Positions 1 to 7,866 of a stretch of DNA of 12,105 nucleotides are shown piece by piece; the first letter of the stretch is position 1, and the number at the start of each line of letters is the position of its first letter. The notes below the pieces were generated by a model. It saw nothing but the letters and a program-made list of their open reading frames with translations, was not told the origin of the DNA and made no database searches. Source of the stretch: CAYYFX01 sp964471155 (GTDB lineage: Bacteria; ARS69); contig CAYYFX010000113.1 of the NCBI GenBank assembly GCA_964471155.1, positions 1-12,105 on the forward strand. Reading direction: 5' to 3'. The position numbers and the translations under genes were made by a program.

Positions 1-111
1 GGCGCGACGTGGGCCTCCGCCATCCGTGGCTCCGGCCCCTCCGCGACGCCGCCGACGCAAGGGCCCCGGCCGCCCCGGGAAGCCCGCACCACCTCCGGGA
101 TGCGCCGTTTG

Positions 112-675
112 TTACCAGGCGAGGATGGGCGGCGCGGTCTCGTGCCGCTCGCACTCCGGCGAGTACAGGTAGCCGAGCAGGGCGTTCTTCCCCACCATCG
201 CGGCGCCCCGCCCCGGGAACGTGTGGTACGAACGGGACACCGCACCCGTGTGCTTGAGGTGCCGGTAGATCCGGTACGGCGAGTTCAGGCCGATCGGGTC
301 GATGCGCACGTCCAGTCCGGCGCCCAGCGCGGAGGCGGCCTGCTGGCTGCAAACGCCGCTCGAGCCGTAGTCCGCGTCCGCCAGATCCGACTCCACGATG
401 TACTCGCGCATGGCGGTGGCGTCGGCGCGCGCGGCGTCCAGCTCCTGGATGATCACCGGCCGGTGCGTGTTCGCCGCGAGGTAGTCCTTCACGGGGATCT
501 GCAGCCAGGCGCTTCCGCCGGGCACGAGCCACGCGCCGGAGACGCGTTCGAACGTGTACACGTACCCGTCGAGCGCGAGCGCGGAGTGGCCGGGACCCAC
601 CCCGGCGAAGTTCGTGACGCAGGTGAGCAGCGCGGCGCGCCGGCACACGATGCACTGGGCCTTCACGGACGGCAT
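112..675 (-). CDS. Small protein with permuted papain-like (NlpC/P60-type) character
   Basis: The protein has 187 residues. The ATG start at 675 is preceded by a very strong purine-rich RBS (AAGGAGGAGGGG), which sets the start even though the frame stays open far upstream. I do not recognise a named family. Residues 27-43 read GPGHSALALDGYVYTFE, and a Cys-containing helix-like stretch follows later (GVCSQQAASAL, Cys109). A His in an early strand followed by a Cys on a later helix is the order seen in circularly permuted papain-fold amidases and peptidases (YiiX/LRAT-like), so His30 and Cys109 are the candidate catalytic pair; this is inference from motif order only. Cys8, Cys11 and Cys19 near the N-terminus could bind metal. 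There is no signal peptide or membrane segment, so it is probably cytoplasmic. It lies 86 bp after mrfB in the same direction, with a possible terminator between, so it is probably transcribed separately. The gene itself is secure; the function is uncertain. Confidence 0.8.
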   Translation of the reverse strand: MPSVKAQCIVCRRAALLTCVTNFAGVGPGHSALALDGYVYTFERVSGAWLVPGGSAWLQIPVKDYLAANTHRPVIIQELDAARADATAMREYIVESDLADADYGSSGVCSQQAASALGAGLDVRIDPIGLNSPYRIYRHLKHTGAVSRSYHTFPGRGAAMVGKNALLGYLYSPECERHETAPPILAW

Positions 676-720
676 GTCCCCCTCCTCCTTCCCGCGGGTC
701 GCGGGCGTGTGGAAGGAAGA

Positions 721-737
721 CGCGCCGAACCGGCGCG
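721..737 (-). terminator. Candidate intrinsic terminator after mrfB
   Basis: CGCGCCG-GTT-CGGCGCG, read on the minus strand, is a perfect 7-bp stem with a 3-nt loop. It starts 24 bases past the mrfB stop and is followed by the pyrimidine-rich tail TCTTCCTTCC. The tail is not a clean U-tract, and short perfect palindromes arise easily at this GC content, so this is only a candidate. If real, it would separate mrfAB from the downstream 187-residue gene. Confidence 0.4.
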
Positions 738-761
738 AAACCGGACATCCGCGGACGCGGG

Positions 762-1649
762 TCAGTCCGTCGGCGTGTCCCGGGCGGCGGCGGCCAGGCG
801 TGCGAAGAGGCGCGCGGTGGTGAGCAGGTCCACGCGTCCGTGGTGCAGCACCGGGGCGAGCTGCGCCGGGTCCCGCGTGGCGATGAAGCGGTGGAAGCGC
901 TCCGGCACCTCGTGGCTGGGGACGTCGCCAACGCGCGTGAAGCCCACGACGCGCCGCTCCAGCGTGGTGAGGCGGCAGTTCTCGAAGCGGCCCTTCCAGT
1001 GCCGGCGCGCGGGGTGCAGGATGTCCACGTGCGCGAGGCGCGCGGTCACGTCGTCCGGCACGCGGTGCACGATGCAGCGCTCCCGCAGGCACGGCACGTC
1101 GTAGGACTTGCCGTTGAACGTGACGAGCAGGCGGCGCGGCGCGAGGGCCGCGAGCGTGGCCGCCACGAGCGGGCCCTCCGCCGGGTAGTCCGTGGCCACG
1201 ATCTGCCGCGTGACCAGCTCCCCGTCCTCCACGTGCAGGAGCCCCGCGAGCAGCACGGGACATCCCCAGAAGCCGGTGGTCTCCAGGTCCAGGACGGCGA
1301 GGTCCTCCAGCGTGAGGCCGCGCGCGGGGCGCAGCCCCTTCGGCAGCTCCTCGGCCGCCGTGGCCGCGAGCGTGGCGAGCGCGTCCCGCAACTCCGCGGC
1401 GAGATCCACGCCGGGGAGCAGCTCGCCCGCGTGACGCCGCACGTCCAGGAGACCGTCCGGTCCCGGCTCGGCGCCGGCCACCGGCGGGGCGACTGCCGTG
1501 GTCGGCCCCGATGCGGAACAAGGGAAGCCGGATTCCCCGCCGGGACGCAAGCCGGGCGAGGGCCGCGCGGCATGCGCCGGCAGGCGCGCCGCGGCTCGCG
1601 CACGCACGATGGCGCGGATGCCTTCCGTGAGGCCCGACGTCGGCGTCAC
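762..1649 (-). CDS. mrfB: MrfB/YprB-type DEDD exonuclease (RNase H-like)
   Basis: This 295-residue protein is a 3'-5' exonuclease-like member of the YprB/RNase_H_2 family. In Bacillus, MrfB works with the helicase MrfA in repair of mitomycin C damage independently of UvrABC. The nuclease core spans about residues 112-285. Visible acidic positions are D121 and E123 in LDLETTGFWG, D184 in VTFNGKSYDVP, D209 in HVDILHPARRHWKGRF, and H270 with D274 in HHGRVDLLTTARL. The first ~110 residues are Ala/Pro/Arg-rich and low in complexity. The protein ends just after the nuclease core, whereas Bacillus YprB is longer and, as I recall, carries C-terminal TPRs; this one seems to lack them. The GTG start at 1649 shares GTGA with the mrfA stop, a sign of translational coupling, and no better start was seen. 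Family assignment is strong, and the mrfA neighbour supports it. Confidence 0.93.
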   Translation of the reverse strand: MTPTSGLTEGIRAIVRARAAARLPAHAARPSPGLRPGGESGFPCSASGPTTAVAPPVAGAEPGPDGLLDVRRHAGELLPGVDLAAELRDALATLAATAAEELPKGLRPARGLTLEDLAVLDLETTGFWGCPVLLAGLLHVEDGELVTRQIVATDYPAEGPLVAATLAALAPRRLLVTFNGKSYDVPCLRERCIVHRVPDDVTARLAHVDILHPARRHWKGRFENCRLTTLERRVVGFTRVGDVPSHEVPERFHRFIATRDPAQLAPVLHHGRVDLLTTARLFARLAAAARDTPTD

Positions 1650-4090
1650 GACGTCGCGACTCCCGCACGCTCCGGCAGGGTGGCGCCGGCCGCGAGCGCG
1701 CCGGTCGCGGGCGCGCACACGACGCCCTCCAGGATGATGCGCGCCGCCTCCTTGTCCGGGATGGGCCATGCGCCGCCGACTTCCGGATCCTGGTGCTGTG
1801 CGGGACGGAGCACCGGCAAGCCCACGCACGACGGGCATCCCCCCTCGCACGGGCACTCCGCCACGAGCGCGTGCGCGGCCGCGAACACGTCGGCCGGACG
1901 GCGGAACGCGTGCTCCACGAAGCCGAGCCCGCCGGGATGCCGGTCGTACAGGAAGACCGCGGCCTTCCCCAGGTTCCGGCTGTCCACCACGCCGCCGATG
2001 TCCGAGCGGTCGCACATGGCCCACAGCGGGAGCACGCTGATCAGCAGGTTCCGCAGCCCGGCCAGCCCCTCGGTGGGGTTCTTCCCGGCGCGCTTCACGG
2101 CCGCGCGCACCGCATCCGGCAGCACGAACCAGAAGGTGACCGTGTCGATCGTCTGCTTCGGCAGGTCCAGGTTGCCCCAGCCGATGGAGTCCACCGACAT
2201 GAACTTGATCTTCTTGAAGAACGACGTGAACCACGTGACCGACGCGTCCCCCAGCCCCGTGTCCGCGCCGCCGAACGCGCCGGTCTCGCGCGTGCCGTTC
2301 AGGAGGAGATGCTGCTCCACGACCGGCGTGGTGTAGTAGTCCACCTCGCGGCGCTCCACGTACGCGGTCTTCCCTTCCAGGTCCAGGTGCCGCACCACGA
2401 AGGTTTCGCCCTCGTGCAGGTACACTGCCTCCGGGTACAACAGCTCCAGGGCCGAGATGGCGTCCACGTTCCCCATCACGCGCGCGTCCCCGCGCGCGGG
2501 CGCGTCGAACGCGGGCCCCGTGCGCGGGCGGAAGGCCGACGCGTCGTCCGTGTCCTTCGCCACCTCCACGATGGTGTAGGTGTCCTGGGACATGTGCCTC
2601 AGTCCCACGGCGCGCGAGGGGAAGTCCGTGTTCGCCCAGTAGCTCAGGCCGTCCACGCGGCGGGTGCGGCCCGCGTCGTCCAGGAGGCGCACCAGGTCCC
2701 GCGCCGTCTCCCCGAAGTCCTGCACGTCCGACGGGGACAGCGGCAGCTCGAACGCCGCGCACTCCAGGTGGCCGGAGAGGATGTACGGGTTCTCCGGGTC
2801 GATGACGGCGCTCTCCGGCGTCTGCGCGAACAGCCACGACGGGTGCCGCGCGAGGTACTGGTCCACCGGGTCGTTCCCGGCCACGAAGAACGTGACCGCC
2901 TCCTCCCGCCCGCGCCCGGAGCGTCCCGCCTGCTGGTGCAACGACGCGATGGTGCCGGGGAATCCCACGACGATGGACGCGTCCAGCGAGCCGACGTCGA
3001 TGCCCAGCTCCAGCGCGTTCGTGGAGGACACCCCGAGCAGGTCCCCGGAGAAGAGCGCCTTCTCGATGGCGCGGCGCTCCGCCGGCAGGTACCCGCCGCG
3101 GTACGCGCGCACGCGGGACACCAGTTCCGGGGCCTCCCGCGTGAGCGCCTCCTGCGCGTACCGGTGGATCAGCTCCGCGGTGACGCGCGCCTTCGAGAAG
3201 CAGAGGGTGGGCACGCGGTCCTTCACCAGCTCCACGAACAGCCGGTGCGCCTCCACGTTCGCGCCGCGGCGGCCCATCTTCGTCTCGTCCACCCACGGCG
3301 GGTTCCACAGCACGAACCGCTTCGGGCCGCGCGGCGACCCGTCCTCGTCCACGACCACCACGTGGTCCCCCACGAGGCGCTCGGCGAACTCGCGCGGGTT
3401 CGCCACGGTGGCCGAGCCGAGCAGGAACACGGGGTCCGCGCCGTAGTGGCGCGCGAGGCGGACGAGGCGGCGCAGCACGTTCGCCACGTTCGAGCCGAAG
3501 ATGCCGCGATACGCGTGGATCTCGTCGATGACCACGTACCGCAGCTTCGACAGCACGCGCGACCACTTCGCGTGGTACGGCAGGATCCCGGAGTGCAACA
3601 TGTCCGGGTTCGTGAGCAGGAGGTTCGCCTCGTCCCGCAGCTTGCGGCGGGTGGACGCGGGCGTGTCCCCGTCGTACGTGCCCGCCCGCATCGCGGCGCG
3701 CAGCTCGGGGGACGCGTCCGCCAGACGCATCAGCCCGCGGAGCTGGTCCTGGGCGAGGGCCTTCGTGGGGTAGAGCAGCAGGACCGCCGCGTCCGGTTCG
3801 CGAAGCAGCGTCTCCAGGACGGGCAGCGTGTACGCCAGGGTCTTGCCCGAGGCGGTGCCGGTGACAACGGCCACGTGCCGGCCGGCGCGGGACTCGTCCA
3901 GGCAGCGGGCCTGGTGGGCGTACAGGCGCTCCACGCCGAGGCGGCGCAGCGCCTCCGCGAGGGGACCGGGGAGGGGCGCCGTCGGGTCGGCGAAGCGCGC
4001 CTCGCGCGGCGGGATGCGCTCCACGTGGACGATCTGGTCCTGGTAGTGTCGATCCGCCCGGAACCGGGAGAGCAGCCGCTCGGCGTCCAT
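1646..4090 (-). CDS. mrfA: MrfA/YprA-family SF2 DEAD/DEAH-box helicase with C-terminal Cys cluster
   Basis: This is an ATP-dependent superfamily 2 DNA helicase of the YprA/MrfA (DUF1998) family, whose Bacillus member acts with MrfB on mitomycin-type lesions. Residue numbers count from a GTG two codons upstream (816 residues); the ATG chosen at 4090 gives 814. Motifs: VTGTASGKT (Walker A, ~78-86), YPTKALAQDQ (Ia, ~109-118), DEIHAY (Walker B, 191-196), SAT (III, 228-230), TNALELGIDVG (V, ~359-369) and QQAGRSGRGR (VI, ~388-397). Near the C-terminus, MCDRSDIGG (~694-702) precedes CPCEGGCPSC (C748, C750, C754, C757), the family's four-Cys metal site. I prefer ATG 4090, which has GGGGGTGGGG directly upstream; GTG 4096 is possible. 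The spacer from the preceding gene is 51 bp and holds a 6-bp CCGCGG hairpin (4109-4126) and a TTGACC hexamer (4132-4137) with no convincing -10 partner. Its stop overlaps mrfB. It looks intact and full length. Confidence 0.96.
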   Translation of the reverse strand: MDAERLLSRFRADRHYQDQIVHVERIPPREARFADPTAPLPGPLAEALRRLGVERLYAHQARCLDESRAGRHVAVVTGTASGKTLAYTLPVLETLLREPDAAVLLLYPTKALAQDQLRGLMRLADASPELRAAMRAGTYDGDTPASTRRKLRDEANLLLTNPDMLHSGILPYHAKWSRVLSKLRYVVIDEIHAYRGIFGSNVANVLRRLVRLARHYGADPVFLLGSATVANPREFAERLVGDHVVVVDEDGSPRGPKRFVLWNPPWVDETKMGRRGANVEAHRLFVELVKDRVPTLCFSKARVTAELIHRYAQEALTREAPELVSRVRAYRGGYLPAERRAIEKALFSGDLLGVSSTNALELGIDVGSLDASIVVGFPGTIASLHQQAGRSGRGREEAVTFFVAGNDPVDQYLARHPSWLFAQTPESAVIDPENPYILSGHLECAAFELPLSPSDVQDFGETARDLVRLLDDAGRTRRVDGLSYWANTDFPSRAVGLRHMSQDTYTIVEVAKDTDDASAFRPRTGPAFDAPARGDARVMGNVDAISALELLYPEAVYLHEGETFVVRHLDLEGKTAYVERREVDYYTTPVVEQHLLLNGTRETGAFGGADTGLGDASVTWFTSFFKKIKFMSVDSIGWGNLDLPKQTIDTVTFWFVLPDAVRAAVKRAGKNPTEGLAGLRNLLISVLPLWAMCDRSDIGGVVDSRNLGKAAVFLYDRHPGGLGFVEHAFRRPADVFAAAHALVAECPCEGGCPSCVGLPVLRPAQHQDPEVGGAWPIPDKEAARIILEGVVCAPATGALAAGATLPERAGVATS

Positions 4091-4141
4091 CCCCACCCCC
4101 GTCTGGCCCCGCGGTGCGCGCCGCGGCGAGGGGTCAAGGTA

Positions 4142-4687
4142 CTAGACATCCGTTTGGGATGCAAGGGCGCGGGCGCCGGCCTCGGGCGCGCGGTGGCCGC
4201 CGGGGGGCCGCCCGGGACCCGCCATGAGATGCCGGGCGAGGCCCACGACGAGGATCAGGAGCCCGGCCTGGAGTCCCAGGAAGGACGCGAGCTTGAGCCA
4301 CGCGAAGGCCGGGTGGACGAAGCGCACGAGCCACCCGCTGCCTTCCTGCAGGAGCGCGCTGCCGAACGTGCCGAGCACGAGGAGGACGCGCACCCGCATC
4401 GGCCACGGCAGGAAGATGGCGAGGTGGGTCACGAGCAGGAGCACCATGGCCATCATCGCCAGGTGCGCGTGCGTGACCTCGAGCATGGAGCCGGCGGTTC
4501 GCGGCGGGAGGAACTCCGCCTCGGAGCCCAGGTAGTAGCGGGAGACCGACTCCGGGGTGAAGCCCATCCGCGTGGCGACCAGGAAGACGTTCGTGATCCA
4601 GAGGCCGGCCACGAACAGCAGCGTGCACCCGAGCGTGAGCCGCATGAGCGGGTGCGCGCCGTACGCCCCGTTGGTCATGTACTTCAC
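4142..4687 (-). CDS. Four-helix membrane protein with histidine-rich helix, partner of FMN protein
   Basis: The 181-residue inner-membrane protein has four predicted helices at about 15-37, 73-94, 99-119 and 128-151. The first loop carries ESVSRYYLGSEAEFLPPR, and helix 2 begins EVTHAHLAMMAMVLLLVTH. Histidines 73, 75 and 88 (helix 2) and 125 (start of helix 4) lie where they could bind b-type haem, but that is inference. I recall similar small membrane proteins next to FMN_bind genes in proteobacteria, without a settled function. The C-terminal ~30 residues are Gly/Pro/Ala/Arg-rich and likely cytoplasmic. The GTG start at 4687 has GGAGG six bases upstream and shares GTGA with the stop of the FMN gene; an ATG at 4678 is possible but is 15 bases from that RBS. 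Context suggests it passes electrons between the membrane and the exported flavoprotein. Confidence 0.85.
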   Translation of the reverse strand: MKYMTNGAYGAHPLMRLTLGCTLLFVAGLWITNVFLVATRMGFTPESVSRYYLGSEAEFLPPRTAGSMLEVTHAHLAMMAMVLLLVTHLAIFLPWPMRVRVLLVLGTFGSALLQEGSGWLVRFVHPAFAWLKLASFLGLQAGLLILVVGLARHLMAGPGRPPGGHRAPEAGARALASQTDV

Positions 4688-5235
4688 GGGGCGCCTCCGT
4701 GCAGCACGCGCTCCAGCGCGAGGGCGCGCCGCACGGCGTCGGTGGCGGCGCGCACGCTGAGCGTGGCGCCGGTGATGCCGTCCACGTCCTGACCCGGCCG
4801 CAGGCGATCCTCCAGCGTGTGCGACACGAGCGTGCGCAGCCACGCCGGCGGCGGCAGGTAGTCCTCCGGCTCGTGGAAGGCCAGCACCTCCACCGAGTGC
4901 ACCGCGCCGTCGGGGTCCACCGCCACGAGCACCGTCTCGGACAGGCTTCGCACCGCGTGCGTGTCCAGGTACGCGCGCCCGAGGAGCGAATCCCCGCGGC
5001 TGGCCTCCCAGTAGGTCACGCGCGCGGCGTCGAACGGCGCGCGCGCCGCCTGCCGCACGGCCTCCGCCTGCGGCGCGGTGAGGAACGCCGTGCGCGCGGC
5101 AAGGCGCGCGCCGTCCCCGTACACCGCGCGCAGGGCGTCGTCGCGCGTGCGCAGCAGCTTCGCCCCGGCGGGCGCGCCGGCGAGGAGCGCCGCCAGGGCC
5201 GCGATCAGAACAGGTAGCCGAGCGCGACGTTCCAC
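4684..5235 (-). CDS. Exported FMN-binding (FMN_bind) flavoprotein, covalent-flavin motif
   Basis: The protein has 183 residues. An Arg-rich start and hydrophobic stretch (LIAALAALLAGAPAGA, residues 10-25) look like a Sec signal peptide, so the rest should be outside the cytoplasmic membrane. The FMN_bind domain covers about residues 95-172: SETVLVAVDPDGAVHSVEVL, then FHEPEDYLPPPAWL, then DGITGATLS (152-160). The last motif matches the ApbE flavin-transferase signature, with Thr158 as the expected FMN attachment site, as known for NqrC/RnfG-type domains. The GTG start at 5235 overlaps the porin gene by 31 bp and has GGAG upstream (CCGGAGTGGACCA); no ATG fits, and the next option is a CTG at 5208. 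Its stop overlaps the membrane-protein start. No apbE lies in the window, so maturation would depend on a gene elsewhere. Family assignment is strong; the redox partner is inferred from the neighbours. Confidence 0.9.
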   Translation of the reverse strand: MERRARLPVLIAALAALLAGAPAGAKLLRTRDDALRAVYGDGARLAARTAFLTAPQAEAVRQAARAPFDAARVTYWEASRGDSLLGRAYLDTHAVRSLSETVLVAVDPDGAVHSVEVLAFHEPEDYLPPPAWLRTLVSHTLEDRLRPGQDVDGITGATLSVRAATDAVRRALALERVLHGGAP

Positions 5236-6497
5236 TGGTCCACTCCGGTCTCGGCCCCGTTCGTGTTGCGCTGCCAGTCCGTCTTCACCACGACCTGCGG
5301 ATGCGGATGGAAGGCCGCGCCGGCGGTGAGGATGCTCCGGTCGTTGCGCGGGTTCGCCCCGAAACCCTCCGGCACCTCCGCCTGCGTGTCCAGCTCCTCG
5401 TGCCGCAGGTACGGCGTCAGCCGGTAGCGGGACCCGGGACGGAGCCACGACAGCACGTCGTACCCGCCCTCCACGTACCATCCGAGCAGCTCCGACCCCA
5501 CCGAGGCGTTGCTCCCCGGTGCGATCCCGAGGAAGTCGTTCACCGCGGCGGCCTCGTCCACGGTGGCGCCCGCGACGAGCGCGCGCAGCTGCGCGCCCCG
5601 CCAGCGGAGCTGGGCGTGCGCCTCCCACACCGTCGTGGCGGCGTCGAACGTCGCGCCGGACGAGGTCACCTCGCCCTGGGCCGTGGCGCCGCGGAACACC
5701 GACCCGCCGACGAGGGCCCCCCGGCGTTCGAAGTCCGCGCGCACGACGAACGCCAGATCCTCCGCCAGGCTCTCGGAGCCGCTCTGCCGTCCGCCGCGGA
5801 GCCCGCCGGCCCCGAAGCCGTCCGCGTACAGACTCTCCACGAGGTACGCGCGATACGTGAGGCCGGGCGCGGGCTCGCCGAAGACGCCCGCCCCGTTCGC
5901 GCGCCAGGTGGACGGCACGATCACGCGCTCGCTCTCCGGGCGGCGCGCGCCGAGGAACACGGGCGGCTCGTGCAGCTCGTTCACGAACCCCATGGGGACG
6001 AGGAGCATGCCGGCCCGCGCGTTGACCGCGGGATCAAGCAGGGCATCGACGTAGGCGAACTCGACCGAGACGCTGCCCGCCTGCCCCGTGGTGGCGTGCT
6101 CGAACTCGATCTCGGAGTTGAACAGCAGCCGAGCGTCGTACTTGTAGCCGACGTAGACGACCTGGCGCAGGAAGTCGAGGCGGTCGCGAGCGCCGCCCGG
6201 GTCGCCGGACTCGTTCTCCCGTCCGAAGTTCTCGTACAGCATCTCGCCGTAGCCGCCGATCGAGACGCCCGGGTCGGCCGCGTACACCTTCGAGGCGGCC
6301 GGCCCGAACCCGTAGCGGGACTCCGGGGCCCCCGCCACGGGACCGAGCTTCAGGTCCTCCAACTCGGCCGCGAGCACCTCGATCCGGCGGGCGAGCTCGG
6401 TGGCATCCGGGGCCCCGGCGTCGTCGTCGGCGCGCGTGGGTCGGGGGGCGACGAGAATCATCCCGATCAGGGCGAATACGAGGCGTCGGTCGGGCAT
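5205..6497 (-). CDS. Outer-membrane porin-like beta-barrel protein
   Basis: This is a 430-residue exported protein. MPDRRLVFALIGMILVAP is a signal peptide with probable cleavage after TRA (residue 23). A short acidic helix follows (ATELARRIEVLAAELEDLK, about 32-50), as in porins with an N-terminal coiled coil. The rest is rich in alternating-polarity strands with Tyr/Trp girdles, for example VSIGGYGEMLYENFG, FLRQVVYVGYKYDARLLFNSEIEFEH and WNVALGYLF, and the terminal Phe is typical of BAM-assembled barrels. The overall style resembles phosphate-selective porin O/P-like proteins, but no substrate can be read from the sequence. ATG at 6497 has GGAGA seven bases upstream. The gene is the first of a tightly overlapping set with the FMN protein and the four-helix protein, so it may give the flavin system access to external substrates, or carry a co-regulated solute. 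Confidence 0.87.
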   Translation of the reverse strand: MPDRRLVFALIGMILVAPRPTRADDDAGAPDATELARRIEVLAAELEDLKLGPVAGAPESRYGFGPAASKVYAADPGVSIGGYGEMLYENFGRENESGDPGGARDRLDFLRQVVYVGYKYDARLLFNSEIEFEHATTGQAGSVSVEFAYVDALLDPAVNARAGMLLVPMGFVNELHEPPVFLGARRPESERVIVPSTWRANGAGVFGEPAPGLTYRAYLVESLYADGFGAGGLRGGRQSGSESLAEDLAFVVRADFERRGALVGGSVFRGATAQGEVTSSGATFDAATTVWEAHAQLRWRGAQLRALVAGATVDEAAAVNDFLGIAPGSNASVGSELLGWYVEGGYDVLSWLRPGSRYRLTPYLRHEELDTQAEVPEGFGANPRNDRSILTAGAAFHPHPQVVVKTDWQRNTNGAETGVDQWNVALGYLF

Positions 6498-6730
6498 GGG
6501 AGCGTCTCCGGGTTCCGAGCGGCCAGGGGCCGACAGGGGGGGTGGACCATTGTGCAGCTATGTGAACTATTGCCCACAGTACTGAACGAAGTACGGACCG
6601 TCAACGCTTCAGGGCGGTTCGGCTCCGCGAGGCGGCCGTGCGGGGGTCGCCGCGGGGCGGGGGCGGAACTGGGAGGCTGATCGGGGCGTCCGCTGCTACG
6701 ATCCGGGGCCCCTCTCCGGGAGGACTCCGC
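6498..6730. promoter_or_regulatory. Divergent intergenic region with AT-richer patch
   Basis: This 233-bp spacer lies between two divergent operons, the porin set (minus) and the membrane protein/GT-C/tag set (plus). Most of it is as GC-rich as its surroundings, but about 6549-6600 is clearly AT-richer and contains the perfect palindrome CAGTACTG (6577-6584), a second GTAC at 6591-6594, and TGTGAACTATTGCCCACA. This is the natural place for both promoters. I could not assign -35/-10 boxes with any confidence. The 6638-6730 part could be read as an N-terminal extension of the next gene, but the RBS at 6718-6723 argues it is untranslated leader. Confidence 0.5.
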
Positions 6731-7855
6731 ATGTTCCGGGCCGCCGCCGGCTCCACCGCCGCCCTGCTGCAGCTGTGCGCGGGGTACTTCCTGTCCTACG
6801 TCGCCACCGGCGTGCTCGTGAAGTACTTCCTGAACGTGCGCGACCCGAAGCTCTCGGACATGGCGTTCCTCGTGAACAACACGATCGGATCCAGCGTGTT
6901 CGTCTTCATCCTGATCTTCGCGCTCGGGTGGATCCGGCTGAAGTCGAACCGCACCGTGCGCGTGGGGCCGTGGAACGTGCCGGTCGAGGCCGCGTACATC
7001 GTGCCGTCGGGCGTGTGCACGGCCATCGTGATCCCCACCACGACGCTCATGTACACGCTGCCGATCTCCGTGATGGTGGCCATGGTGATCATGCGCGGCA
7101 GCGTGATCGTGATCAGCCGCGCGGTGGACGCGGTCCAGATCGCGCAGGGCATCCTCAGGAAACGCGTGTACGCGGAGGAGAACTGGGCGGTGGTGTTCGC
7201 CATCCTCGCCGTGGCGGCGCACGTGGCGCTGCTGCCGCTCGTGGGCGCGCTGCGGGCGCAGGGCATCGACCTCGGCCCGGCGCTCGGCGTGAACCCCGAG
7301 GATGCGCGCGGGAGCTTCGACTTCCTCGGCTCCGCCGCGGCCATGACCATCCTCGGATCCTACATCGCCGCGTACTCCGTGCGCATCTACCTGATGAACT
7401 ACTTCAAGAACACCCGCGCGAAGGGCGTGCCCCAGGACAACAAGGGGTTCTTCTCCATCGAGCAGATCGCGGCCGGCGCCACCATGGTGCTGCTGGGCGC
7501 GTGGGTCGTGTCGTCGAACGCGGCGGACCCGCGGATCGCGGAGTTCCGCGGCGCGCTGGAGGCGCCCACGTGGTCGGCGATCGTGTCCGGCATCCCCTAC
7601 GGGCTCGTGGCGTTCTTCTCCGTGTTCCTGTTCATGTTCCAGGGACGCACGGCCACGTTTGCCGGGCTGGTGAACCGGCTCACGTCGCTGCTGGCCGGCA
7701 CCGCGGCCACGCTGCTCACGCACGTGTTCTTCGGCTCGCCGCTGCCGTCCGCGCGGGATTGGATCTCCATGGCGTTCATCCTCGTGGCGGTGGCGTTCCT
7801 CACGCGCGCCGAGCGGAAGCGCGTGGCGGAGCTGGCGCGCGCGGCCGCGGGCTGA
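6731..7855 (+). CDS. Polytopic membrane protein, DMT/EamA transporter-like
   Basis: The 374-residue protein has about nine or ten hydrophobic helices and begins MFRAAAGSTAALLQLCAGYF. Clear membrane stretches are at about 12-34, 48-69, 86-106, 108-130, 152-175, 199-221, 245-262, 282-304, 313-332 and 344-358. The pattern of short helices, a positively charged C-terminus (TRAERKRVAELAR) and a central cytoplasmic loop (FKNTRAKGVPQDNKGF) suggests a drug/metabolite transporter-like carrier, but I see no motif that fixes family or substrate. ATG at 6731 was chosen because GGGAGG (6718-6723) lies seven bases upstream; the frame is open further upstream to 6638 but without an RBS or coding-like content. 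The next gene starts 11 bp after its stop, so the two are almost certainly cotranscribed. Gene call strong, function weak. Confidence 0.85.
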   Translation: MFRAAAGSTAALLQLCAGYFLSYVATGVLVKYFLNVRDPKLSDMAFLVNNTIGSSVFVFILIFALGWIRLKSNRTVRVGPWNVPVEAAYIVPSGVCTAIVIPTTTLMYTLPISVMVAMVIMRGSVIVISRAVDAVQIAQGILRKRVYAEENWAVVFAILAVAAHVALLPLVGALRAQGIDLGPALGVNPEDARGSFDFLGSAAAMTILGSYIAAYSVRIYLMNYFKNTRAKGVPQDNKGFFSIEQIAAGATMVLLGAWVVSSNAADPRIAEFRGALEAPTWSAIVSGIPYGLVAFFSVFLFMFQGRTATFAGLVNRLTSLLAGTAATLLTHVFFGSPLPSARDWISMAFILVAVAFLTRAERKRVAELARAAAG

Positions 7856-7866
7856 GACGCGGCCGC

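Noticed and set aside
1..23. Start of a further minus-strand gene (ATG at 23 with GGAG six bases upstream).
   Set aside because: Only seven codons lie in the window, too few to support a gene. Positions 1-111 otherwise show nothing I can name.
676..1668. N-terminal extension of the 187-residue protein through the mrfB region.
   Set aside because: The extension is Arg/Ala/Gly-rich sequence overlapping mrfB in another frame, while a strong RBS lies directly before ATG 675.
4109..4126. CCGCGG hairpin before mrfA as a terminator for the flavin-porin operon.
   Set aside because: The stem has 6 bp and no U-tract. At this GC content it is not evidence of termination.
1793..4792. Very long open frame on the plus strand (about 1000 codons) antisense to mrfA.
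   Set aside because: Its product is Arg/His/Gln/Val-rich low-complexity sequence with no motif, as expected for the antisense frame of a very GC-rich gene. The minus strand carries all helicase motifs.
6775..7866. Open frame continuing upstream of the GT-C/TPR gene as one larger protein.
   Set aside because: This stretch is out of frame with the membrane protein at 6731-7855 and is Arg/His-rich shadow sequence. The hydrophobic start follows GTG 7867.
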